Shown: piece after piece, positions 1 to 7,270 of the stretch
How the letters are laid out: each line of letters begins with the position of its first letter
Numbering within the stretch: the first letter of the stretch is position 1
Source of the DNA: Thiotrichales bacterium HSG1
GTDB lineage: Bacteria; Pseudomonadota; Gammaproteobacteria; Beggiatoales; Beggiatoaceae
Length of the DNA: 17,487 nt
Assembly: GCA_030378125.1 (NCBI GenBank)
Contig: JAUCGN010000013.1
Coordinates: 1 to 17,487 of the forward strand
Direction of reading: 5' to 3'
Position numbers and translations under genes: made by a program
The notes under the pieces: generated by a model
Seen by the model: only the letters and a program-made list of their open reading frames with translations
Told to the model about the DNA's origin: nothing
The model's database searches: none

Positions 1-249
1 GCTGGGCAATTTTTGAGTAAGGTAATTGCTAATTATCAGCCACAAAAAACCAGCAATCGCGAAGAGTTTCTGCAAGTTGCTAAAGAGACAGATCTTGCGG
101 AAAAAGATAGCAAAACTGGAGCAAAAAGCTTTACCGATGCCAATGGTCGTTTTAATGTGAAAGTGTTTGATGACCAAGGCGAATTTGAGATTAACGATGT
201 AACCGTTAGTGGAGCATTTGAGCATGAAAAAACTTATACTACTGATTAA
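1..249 (+). CDS. 3' fragment of an unrecognised gene
   Basis: The reading frame is open from the first base of the window to a TAA at 247-249, so this is the C-terminal 82 residues of a gene that begins outside. A TTG at 13 could be read as a start, but it has no ribosome binding site and the frame is open upstream of it, so truncation by the window edge is the better reading. The fragment is hydrophilic and rich in Lys, Asp and Glu (for example TDANGRFNVKVFDDQGEFEI), with no membrane segment and no motif I recognise. It overlaps the next gene by 26 bases, which suggests translational coupling and membership of the same operon as the two secreted proteins downstream. Function unknown. Confidence 0.6.
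   Translation, partial: AGQFLSKVIANYQPQKTSNREEFLQVAKETDLAEKDSKTGAKSFTDANGRFNVKVFDDQGEFEINDVTVSGAFEHEKTYTTD
211..214 (+). promoter_or_regulatory. ribosome binding site deciding the ATG at 224
   Basis: GGAG lies nine bases before the ATG at 224, inside the end of the preceding reading frame. It favours this ATG, which starts a clean signal peptide, over the upstream GTG at 209, which lies before the GGAG and so cannot use it. Confidence 0.55.
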
Positions 250-1645
250 ATATTTGCTAATAACAATAACGTTGCACGTCACTAGTGTGGGCGCGTTACC
301 ACCAAAAGCTCCTTACTTGCAAGAAATACAGTTTGAAGGTTTGCAGGGAACTGCTAAGTGGGATAGTAATTACTCCCAAGTGGATGGGTATCGCCTGATA
401 TATGCAAATTATCCTAGTTTTACCAATATTGATGTTATTGAGCTGGGAGTTTTAACTAGTTACCAACGACTATTACAAAATGGTGATGCGCTTTTTGTGG
501 CAGTCCAAGCCTATAATGCAGATGGTGATAGCGAATTATCCAACATTAGACATTTTAAGTTAGATAAAAGGATTGTCGCTTTATTACCACTAACCGCTGC
601 TAAGGGGAAATTAGCTTCTGGATTATCAATCAAGGCAGGGATAGAAGAGGCTTTAGCAAACGGTCTATGGGCAGATAATGCAAAAAGGGTAAGATGGGAG
701 ATAGTTGATGCCACTAGCGAGATCGGGAAATTTAGTGAGAGCGAACAGTTGAAAACATTATATTATGGTGATGTATTGCCAGACAGAATTACCACAAAAA
801 ATGTTAGGGGTTATGTGAATGATCCAGATGTACTGGCAATTGTTACTACTTCAACCGCAGCTTCTCTTGCCCTAACTTCGCAAACGGTTGAGAATAAGCC
901 ATTAATTATTGCCGGAACGGCGACTTCCACCATCCTTGAAATAAATGATAATCTGATGATGATGCCAGCTTCTAATAAACATCAAGCTGACAAGATTTAC
1001 CAAAAATTTTCTCAGGATAGCGAGACAGAAAACCGTTTGCTGAAATATGCAGTTGTGTTAGATAGTGATATTGATATTGTTGCCTATAGTTTTGATTTAT
1101 ATATGCTTTTGTTACAAAATGCCTTCGATAAGGAGGTGTCTATTCAACAACAAGCTAGTGATACTGGCGATACTTCAAAACCATTTGCCCAATTAGTGGG
1201 TACACTGGTATTTGATGGAACTGAAGAGCAAGCTGAGTTATTAGCAAGTACTCTTGATGTTTTGGCTGCGGACGTTGTTTTTCACATAGGATTTTCAAGA
1301 CTTTTTAAGATGCTTTACAACAAGCGGCCCAATTTAACATGTATAGGCTCTGATGGTACCCATAGTTATAAGGACTACCAAAATGGTGATGTTATGGTAC
1401 TTGCTTTAGAGGGTGAAGAGTATCTTGATAAAGCATCTTATAATAATCATGGCTATGATACTGTTGGTTTTTTGGCTCAAATGTTAGGGGAATTGAGTGT
1501 TCTTGAATTAAGACGTGAGCGGGTTTTACAAAAGACTCAAGAAACTACTTATGTGGGTCGTACTGGTACTAAAGGTTTTGTAGAAAAGCGGGGCAGTTAC
1601 AATATTTTGAAGGCTACCCCAATTGGCTGGAAAAAAATCAACTGA
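224..1645 (+). CDS. exported FN3-like plus class I periplasmic-binding-protein-like protein
   Basis: This is a 473-residue protein. I chose the ATG at 224 over an in-frame GTG at 209 because GGAG at 211-214 lies nine bases before the ATG, and translation from it begins directly with a signal peptide (MKKLILLIKYLL, likely cleaved after SVGA near residue 24). Residues about 25-115 form a fibronectin-III-like beta module (DGYRLIYANYP, then FVAVQAYNADGDSE). Residues about 116-473 look like a type I periplasmic binding fold of the branched-chain amino acid (LivJ/Peripla_BP_6) kind: an opening strand-turn-helix (VALLPLTAAKGKLASGLSIK), a central segment LIIAGTATSTILEINDNLMM resembling the family's 'spaATs' region, and a C-terminal YDTVGFLAQML helix. 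The ligand is unknown. No transporter permease or ATPase lies nearby, so a role as a periplasmic or secreted sensor or binding module is inferred. The N-terminal module is paralogous to that of the next gene. Confidence 0.75.
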   Translation: MKKLILLIKYLLITITLHVTSVGALPPKAPYLQEIQFEGLQGTAKWDSNYSQVDGYRLIYANYPSFTNIDVIELGVLTSYQRLLQNGDALFVAVQAYNADGDSELSNIRHFKLDKRIVALLPLTAAKGKLASGLSIKAGIEEALANGLWADNAKRVRWEIVDATSEIGKFSESEQLKTLYYGDVLPDRITTKNVRGYVNDPDVLAIVTTSTAASLALTSQTVENKPLIIAGTATSTILEINDNLMMMPASNKHQADKIYQKFSQDSETENRLLKYAVVLDSDIDIVAYSFDLYMLLLQNAFDKEVSIQQQASDTGDTSKPFAQLVGTLVFDGTEEQAELLASTLDVLAADVVFHIGFSRLFKMLYNKRPNLTCIGSDGTHSYKDYQNGDVMVLALEGEEYLDKASYNNHGYDTVGFLAQMLGELSVLELRRERVLQKTQETTYVGRTGTKGFVEKRGSYNILKATPIGWKKIN

Positions 1646-1650
1646 GAGGA
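1645..1650 (+). promoter_or_regulatory. ribosome binding site for the GTG start at 1660
   Basis: AGAGGA begins on the last base of the preceding TGA stop and sits nine bases before a GTG. It supports GTG as the start of the following gene and suggests reinitiation after the upstream stop. Confidence 0.6.
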
Positions 1651-1659
1651 ATAAATTAA

Positions 1660-4600
1660 GTGAATACAAAACAAACTATAGGAAGTTTCCTGCTTCTTAT
1701 ATTATTATTTTTATCACAACTGACTATGGCTTTGCCACCTTCTAAGCCGGGGATATTTCTCCATAATGAAGGTTCAGTTGTAACGGTTCGTTGGTATGCA
1801 GAAAATGCTGATGGTTATCGGTTATTTTATGCTCCTTATCCGGAAACAGAACCGGTAGAAATGATCGAGATGGGTACAAGAACAGAGTATTCTCTGCGAT
1901 TGCCTGAAAATTCAGCCTATTATGTAGCTGTACAGGCTTATAATCAAGACGGTGACAGTCCTTATTCTGATAGCAAGTATTTTATTCTTGATGAATTTGC
2001 TTTGATGGATAAAGTTGATGTGGATCCAGATATTTTACCGTTACGCTTTGATCATGTGGCAGTGGATGGTTACATTGCTTTTTTGCCTACTGAGGCAGAT
2101 GCTGAAGAACAGGCACAACGTTTGAGAACAGCACATAGTACAACTAATCGTTCTGAGCGTGCTAGTCAGCTTGGTTCGCCGGTTTTTTATGAGGATGGCA
2201 AAATTGGGTTGCGAGTTGATATTGCGCCCGGGGTAGTGGAGAGGGATTTGCTCTTGAATTTTTGCTTGGAAATAGGGGATGAATGTCGAACCTTATTGGC
2301 GTGGGATGATGGCACTGTTGGTTATGAGGAAACTCTGTTTGTACCTTCAGTTAAAACTGACGTGGAAAAAAGCCTTTATGCAGATTTGTTGATGCCTTCG
2401 GAAGTCATTACTGAATTGCGTAATCTTGTTAAGGTACCACGAGAGTTTAATTTGCGGATCACCGCGGTTAATTCGGTTAATCCACAAAATATTGCTGTAC
2501 ATGCGATAAATGTACCAATAGTTGATGTAGGTGGTCGCCAAATTCGTCGTGAAAAGGGAGAAGGAAAGATAACGTTTTTGGGTAAAAACTTTGGTAGTGA
2601 CAAATTTGGTGCTAGGTTTGAGATAGGTATGGAACTATATCCCTATGCAGGATATAAAGTTAGTAGAACAGATACTCACACTAAAAATGAAGAAGGTAAA
2701 ATTGAAACAAAAACTGAAAAAGAAAAAAAATTCACTGCTGGTATTCAAATTGGTCCAGAATTATCCCTAAAGACTACTTTATTTGGAAAAGAACTTACAA
2801 TGATTAGTGGTGGATTAAAGTTTACCAAAAATATTGGCCAAAATTTATCCGTTACTACTGAGTTAACGTTGGTTGATCTTGATTTAGGCAAGGTTGGAGA
2901 TACCATTGATGCTCTTGGAAAAATCGTTAAAGTTTTGAAACCTTTTTTGGAACCTGAGCAAGCAAAAAATTGGGATAAAACAATGGAAACATTAAGAAAA
3001 TTTCCAATAGGTACGTATTGCAAGAGTGAAGGAGGGTACAAACTTAAAAATCAATTGCCTAAAGATGAGCAAGAATCTTGTTCTGCAATACCTGAATTTA
3101 TAAATGAAGAAAGTGAAGGTGAGGATAAGAAGGATAACTCAGTAAGTGAGAATCTACCTAACGCTTTGATTAATATACCATTAGCAACAGCTATAGGTTA
3201 TAATGGTACCTTTCTAGTTTGGATTGTTCCAGTTAAACTATCAGCTGGTATCAATGGTACTGTGGGATTTAAAGGTGGTGGCGGTCTTGACACCGGACCA
3301 ATAGTGTTAAAGTTTACTGCTGGTCCTTACGCAGAGCTAGGTGCATATGCCTCTGCAGCAGTAACCTTATATCTGGCAGAAGCTGGCGTAAAAGGTGCGT
3401 TGACGATTATTACGGAAATGATTCAGCTTAATATGCATGTTCTCATCACAACAGAACCAAAGATTGCTGGAGTAATAAAGAATATTCTGAGTGGTCCATC
3501 TGGCAGTATATCACTTTATGCAAAAGCTTATGTACCACGTTGGGGAATGCCTCCTTGGGAACAAGAAGAATGGTTGTTGACTCTGATTGATTGGAAAACT
3601 TTTACTAGAGAAGACAGTTTGGTGAAATGGGGAGGGTATACGGAAACGTGTGGGCCACCAGAACCTGAAGAAGGGAAAGGCAAACTAAAAAGTATAGAGT
3701 CGTTATCATCTTTTTCTAAGGTATGCAAACCTAGCTGGCCTAGTTGGGATTCTGTGGGTATTTCAGAAACCGGCGAAGGCGACGGTAAAGTAGGTGGAAC
3801 GGTAAATTCACCGGGTGGGGTTGATATACCAAATCTTATAACAGATGAACCATCTGATGATGCAGAAGGATGGGCCTGTTTTTATATGGAAAGTGGCCAA
3901 AAACCTAGTTTCTGTTTTTCAGCAAACAAGGCTGAACCTGTAGTTGGATTCAAATTTTCGGGAGCTTTTAATGACAAAATTAAAGAGATAAAAGTTTGGA
4001 AAAACACCATAGTGTCTACTTATCAAGATATGGAGTTCAATGGAAAGGGTATATTTGTGCAGGGGCCCAGTTCTGGTGGTCCAAAAACGCATAGTTTAGA
4101 TCGTCAGAGGAAGCTTATTGGTATTGGTACAGATACTGTTTACGATATGAGTTCCGCTAAAATCATTTATGATAAGGAGCCTGATTCATCTGAAAAAGGA
4201 TGGGCTTGTTTTTATGAAGATGCTAGATATGAAGGTAAGCGTTTTTGTTTGCGAGTGTTAGAAGGGAAAAATACTTATAAAATTTCTGATGTCAACCAAC
4301 ATATAGCAGGTTTTCATGATGAAATCAGTTCTATCAAAGTTGGTTCACAAACAAGTGTTACCCTTTACAAGGACGCTAAATTTAAAGGTGACTCCAAAAT
4401 TCTTCAAGGTTCAGGTTATGTAGGTAATTTCAATGACGAAGCTGATTCTGTGGAAATATTCTCACCTGCACTAACAGGATGGGCCTGTTTTTATGAACAT
4501 ACAAATTTTGGTGGTAAGGAACAGTGTTATGAAATAGAAACTGGGCAAAATGGTCGTTGGGTTCCTTGGGTTGGTGACAATATGAACGACGAAATCAGTT

Positions 4601-4740
4601 CTATTAAAATGGGACCAAATATAGAAGTTGTAATTTATGAACACTCAAATTTTGGAGGAAATTCCAAGACTTTTAATAGCTCAGGATATGTGAGTGGTTT
4701 CAATGATGAAGCGAGTTCTTTAAAAATTAGATTCAAGTAA
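1660..4740 (+). CDS. large exported protein with FN3-like module and three C-terminal beta/gamma-crystallin domains
   Basis: A 1026-residue protein starting at GTG, supported by AGAGGA nine bases upstream. It has a signal peptide (hydrophobic FLLLILLFLSQLTMA, cleaved near residue 24) and then an FN3-like module at about 25-112 (DGYRLFYAPYP, YYVAVQAYNQDGDS) that closely parallels the previous gene. Residues about 113-720 are beta-rich with Gly-rich stretches (GFKGGGGLDTGPIVLKFTAG) and match no family I can name. The C terminus carries three repeats opening with GWACFY at residues 737, 847 and 940. The last two contain the beta/gamma-crystallin calcium motif (N/D)(N/D)xx(S/T)S in both halves or close to it: HDEISS, NDEADS, NDEISS, NDEASS. 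The first repeat is degenerate (NDKIKE). Beta/gamma-crystallin modules of this kind occur in secreted bacterial Ca2+-binding proteins and inhibitor I36-like proteins. A secreted, Ca2+-stabilised surface or matrix protein is inferred. Confidence 0.8.
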   Translation: MNTKQTIGSFLLLILLFLSQLTMALPPSKPGIFLHNEGSVVTVRWYAENADGYRLFYAPYPETEPVEMIEMGTRTEYSLRLPENSAYYVAVQAYNQDGDSPYSDSKYFILDEFALMDKVDVDPDILPLRFDHVAVDGYIAFLPTEADAEEQAQRLRTAHSTTNRSERASQLGSPVFYEDGKIGLRVDIAPGVVERDLLLNFCLEIGDECRTLLAWDDGTVGYEETLFVPSVKTDVEKSLYADLLMPSEVITELRNLVKVPREFNLRITAVNSVNPQNIAVHAINVPIVDVGGRQIRREKGEGKITFLGKNFGSDKFGARFEIGMELYPYAGYKVSRTDTHTKNEEGKIETKTEKEKKFTAGIQIGPELSLKTTLFGKELTMISGGLKFTKNIGQNLSVTTELTLVDLDLGKVGDTIDALGKIVKVLKPFLEPEQAKNWDKTMETLRKFPIGTYCKSEGGYKLKNQLPKDEQESCSAIPEFINEESEGEDKKDNSVSENLPNALINIPLATAIGYNGTFLVWIVPVKLSAGINGTVGFKGGGGLDTGPIVLKFTAGPYAELGAYASAAVTLYLAEAGVKGALTIITEMIQLNMHVLITTEPKIAGVIKNILSGPSGSISLYAKAYVPRWGMPPWEQEEWLLTLIDWKTFTREDSLVKWGGYTETCGPPEPEEGKGKLKSIESLSSFSKVCKPSWPSWDSVGISETGEGDGKVGGTVNSPGGVDIPNLITDEPSDDAEGWACFYMESGQKPSFCFSANKAEPVVGFKFSGAFNDKIKEIKVWKNTIVSTYQDMEFNGKGIFVQGPSSGGPKTHSLDRQRKLIGIGTDTVYDMSSAKIIYDKEPDSSEKGWACFYEDARYEGKRFCLRVLEGKNTYKISDVNQHIAGFHDEISSIKVGSQTSVTLYKDAKFKGDSKILQGSGYVGNFNDEADSVEIFSPALTGWACFYEHTNFGGKEQCYEIETGQNGRWVPWVGDNMNDEISSIKMGPNIEVVIYEHSNFGGNSKTFNSSGYVSGFNDEASSLKIRFK
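3868..4737 (+). repeat. three tandem beta/gamma-crystallin coding repeats
   Basis: Three near-identical 18-base segments, GGATGGGC(C/T)TGTTTTTAT at 3868, 4198 and 4477, mark the start of each repeat unit. A second conserved segment, GA(T/C)GAAATCAGTTCTAT, occurs in units 2 (near 4319) and 3 (near 4589). Units are about 280-330 bases. DNA-level conservation suggests fairly recent duplication or gene conversion, with the first unit the most diverged. Confidence 0.75.
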
Positions 4741-4772
4741 GTTACAACTGAATTTTTTATTTTGAATGTTGC

Positions 4773-4794
4773 AATCTTTGGTAACCGAAAGATT
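4773..4794 (+). terminator. possible weak terminator hairpin after the secreted-protein operon
   Basis: AATCTTTGGT pairs with ACCGAAAGATT with one bulged base, 32 bases after the stop codon at 4740. There is no clean run of T after it, so termination is only a suggestion. Confidence 0.25.
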
Positions 4795-4830
4795 TATAGC
4801 TTCGTTCAAAATGATACCTCAGTTAAAAGT

Positions 4831-4861
4831 GTGGGGTGGCAGAGAAGATTGTCCACCCTAC
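4831..4861. repeat. short imperfect palindrome (REP-like)
   Basis: GTGGGGTGGCA (4831-4841) pairs with TGTCCACCCTAC (4850-4861) with one G-T pair and one bulged T, leaving an 8-base loop. It is G/C-rich in an otherwise AT-rich 224-base gap (4741-4964) and has no T tract on the coding strand, so a dispersed REP-like or miniature element remnant is more likely than a terminator. Apart from this and the hairpin at 4773, I see nothing else in the gap. Confidence 0.4.
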
Positions 4862-4964
4862 ATGTAATTCATTGAATTTATTATCCACAATAAACGTTGG
4901 TTATACTGATGTATATCCCAACTCCCCATTTTAATCAACCAATACGACAATAAAATTCAATAGT

Positions 4965-6941
4965 ATGTTTATTAAAAATAACTTCAAAGTTATCATCTTT
5001 TTACTCATCGGTATTTTGCTAATTGTAAGTGGTTGGCTTGCTTACCAGCAATGGTTCATAGTCCCACCACCGCATGAGATTGTTGCTCCTATTACTCATC
5101 CTCCCTTAACGCAAAAAATAGTCGTACCTCCTCCTATTATTAAACCAACAACACAATTGTCTTTACAATGGCAACCCGGAGATAAACAAACTTACCAATA
5201 TCTCCTCCAAGCCAAAATTAAAACAAATATTGGTTTGGCAGCAACTACACCTAGTTGGCAAAAAATGGATTTAAAAGTGCAAGGTACACTCAATATGCGT
5301 GTATTCAAACGGGTAACTCAAGGCCAATTTATTGGTTTCCAACTATCTCCGGCTGAAGTGACATTTTCAGGACAATCGGTTCCCCAATTTGAAGCACTAT
5401 TTCAAACATTTTTCGTAGCCATATTCTCTCCCGATGGCAAACCTTTACGTTTCCATTTTCCAGCAAATATTTCCTCCAACGACCAACCTTTGGTTGCTGA
5501 AATTATCAATGCCGTACAAACAATAGTTCCATCCCAAAATAAAAAACAATGGGAAAGCGAAGAAAAGCACAATACCGGTCATTACCGTGCCCATTATACC
5601 GTATCAGATAAAGGTGTAATTAACAAACAAAAACTGCTTTACACCAGTATTACTTTACAAAAAAGAAATAACTTGCACCAAACTAGCAATGTTTCCAATC
5701 TTACTGCTAAAATTAAAAAATCTCAGTTTGAAATAGAATTATCTAAACAAAAAAGCTGGTTAAAACAATTTAATGGTTATGGAGAAGTTGAAGTCTATAT
5801 TAGTTCAACTATCGTATCGACAAATTCATACCTAATCAAATTGATGCATTCCAATGCACCATTAAATCCCAATTTAGCCATCTGGCAAGCACCAGACGAT
5901 CCCAACGAAGTACTAGCAATCTTTGCCAAACAACAAGGAATTAGCAAAGATGTGTTGGCCAACCTTGAAAAACAAAATTTAAAGAAAAAATTCGCCCATA
6001 CTAATGTCAAAGAACTAACAGACAATATCGTTCTTGCTACATTGAATAATGAATCACCGGGGGAAATGTCCGCACATTTTATTCAACTCGCAGAATATTT
6101 ACGTGCTTATCCTGAACATACTCGCCATATTTTACGACAACTACAAACTAGTAATGTACCACTTAAAGCCAGTGCCACACTTATTTCAGCCTTGCAAACT
6201 GCCGGTACTCCAGAAGCTCAATATGTATTAGCAGATATGATTAGTGGTGCAGAAATCGTTAATCCAGCTTATGTATTTCAAGGTGTAATAACAACAACAA
6301 TGGTTTCAGAACCTTTGCCTGAATTAGTGGATTCTTTATGGACACAGCTAGAAAATGCAGAAATAGATGGCATGTCTGACCTTTCATTGCTCGTATTGGG
6401 TGCAGCCAGTGGTAATCTACAAAAAACCGGAGAGTCTGAACGAGCCACAGAAATTGATCAACGTCTATTCGACTACTTGCAAGAAAATACTGACAATAAA
6501 GATAGCAATGCTACCTTTGATGAAGAAACCGTATTACGTTCATTAGGCAATACCGGGCGAACCGATTTATTACCAACAGTAGAACCTTTTTTCAACGCAG
6601 AGAACCCTGAAATTAGGGCAGTCGCTTATAAAAGTCTCAGACACGCAGATGATACCCAATCCCGGGAAAAATTAGTAACAGCTTTACGTGAAGATAAAGA
6701 ATTACATGTACGATCTGCTACACTAGAAACACTTGTTAAACGCCCAGACAATAAAAAATCAGTAGATGCAGTGCGGCAACAAGTTGTTAATGAACAAAAT
6801 GAAGGGCTGAGAGTTGAAATGTTACGCTTTATAGGAGCCAATAAAACTCCCAAGGTTGTAGAAACCTTACAACAACAGCTAGAAACGGAAACATCACGGC
6901 ATATGAAAAAAGAAGTTTATCGAGCATTGTTTGCAGAATGA
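4965..6941 (+). CDS. membrane-anchored HEAT-repeat protein resembling the vitellogenin/LLTP lipid-transport module
   Basis: A 658-residue protein. Residues 8-28 are a hydrophobic anchor (VIIFLLIGILLIVSGWLAY) followed by a Pro-rich linker (33-62), so the bulk should lie in the periplasm. Residues about 63-300 are beta-rich, starting LQWQPGDKQTYQYLLQAKIK and including FSPDGKPLRFHFP and a Vitellogenin_N-like YTVSDKGV. Residues about 350-658 are helical repeats: LISALQTAGTPEAQYVLADM (about 406-425), then EETVLRSLGNTGRTDLLPTV and HEAT-like units to the end. This order, and the AGTPEA and LGNTG landmarks, recall the eukaryotic large lipid transfer protein N-terminal region (vitellogenin, MTP, apoB; Vitellogenin_N). 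The membrane-anchored HEAT-repeat call is secure. The lipid-binding role is inference. No good Shine-Dalgarno precedes the ATG, and the gene stands alone between two gaps. Confidence 0.7.
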   Translation: MFIKNNFKVIIFLLIGILLIVSGWLAYQQWFIVPPPHEIVAPITHPPLTQKIVVPPPIIKPTTQLSLQWQPGDKQTYQYLLQAKIKTNIGLAATTPSWQKMDLKVQGTLNMRVFKRVTQGQFIGFQLSPAEVTFSGQSVPQFEALFQTFFVAIFSPDGKPLRFHFPANISSNDQPLVAEIINAVQTIVPSQNKKQWESEEKHNTGHYRAHYTVSDKGVINKQKLLYTSITLQKRNNLHQTSNVSNLTAKIKKSQFEIELSKQKSWLKQFNGYGEVEVYISSTIVSTNSYLIKLMHSNAPLNPNLAIWQAPDDPNEVLAIFAKQQGISKDVLANLEKQNLKKKFAHTNVKELTDNIVLATLNNESPGEMSAHFIQLAEYLRAYPEHTRHILRQLQTSNVPLKASATLISALQTAGTPEAQYVLADMISGAEIVNPAYVFQGVITTTMVSEPLPELVDSLWTQLENAEIDGMSDLSLLVLGAASGNLQKTGESERATEIDQRLFDYLQENTDNKDSNATFDEETVLRSLGNTGRTDLLPTVEPFFNAENPEIRAVAYKSLRHADDTQSREKLVTALREDKELHVRSATLETLVKRPDNKKSVDAVRQQVVNEQNEGLRVEMLRFIGANKTPKVVETLQQQLETETSRHMKKEVYRALFAE

Positions 6942-7270
6942 ATTTTTCTGCTTTTACTCGACTATCAAGTTTCTGATTCAAAAAAACATTAGTAACTTCT
7001 CATTAACAGTAGGTAAAACCAAAATTTAAAATATGGAATTTGTTTTATTTCAAGATATTAGAATATCTGTCAACTTGGTTTACCTGTAGATAATGAGAAG
7101 TTACGGATTTAATACGAGCATTACCTGAAGTAGGTTGGTTTTAGCCTGTAATGTCATACATATGATGCTTTTAGCATTACATATATAACACTACCAAATT
7201 ATTAATATCTGTAATTAATTTTTTCTTAATAGTCGACATCCAGTACCTTGATTATGTTTAATTGACGAGA
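6942..7270. other. convergent intergenic region (329 bases)
   Basis: This non-coding gap separates the plus-strand HEAT-repeat gene from the minus-strand pdxB. It holds the 113-bp inverted-repeat element at 6992-7104 and, at 7147-7181, a weaker AT-rich palindromic patch (TGTAATG ... CATTACA enclosing TCATA-CA-TATGA). I find no open reading frame with a ribosome binding site and no tRNA-like structure here, and no classic hairpin plus T-run terminator for either gene. Confidence 0.6.
6992..7104. repeat. 113-bp inverted-repeat element (MITE-like or long hairpin)
   Basis: GTAACTTCTCATTA at 6992-7005 is the exact reverse complement of TAATGAGAAGTTAC at 7091-7104. A second block, AGGTAAAACC (7011-7020), pairs with GGTTTACCT (7077-7085) apart from one extra A. 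A nested palindrome, AGATATT-AG-AATATCT, lies at 7053-7068. No open reading frame is inside, and I see no clear target-site duplication (flanks are CATTA and GGATT). It may be a non-autonomous mobile element or a bidirectional terminator for the converging genes. Confidence 0.6.

Noticed and set aside
209..223. GTG at 209 as the start of the binding-protein-like gene
   Set aside because: It puts charged residues (EHLS) ahead of the signal peptide, and the GGAG lies downstream of it, in the right place for the ATG at 224.
4872..4907. TTGAAT ... TATACT as a promoter for the HEAT-repeat gene
   Set aside because: The spacing of 24 bases is far from the usual 16-18, and no better -35 box pairs with TATACT at a suitable distance.
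7147..7181. TGTAATG ... CATTACA palindromic patch as a separate structured element
   Set aside because: The arms are only 7 bases in very AT-rich DNA and could easily arise by chance; mentioned only as content of the gap.
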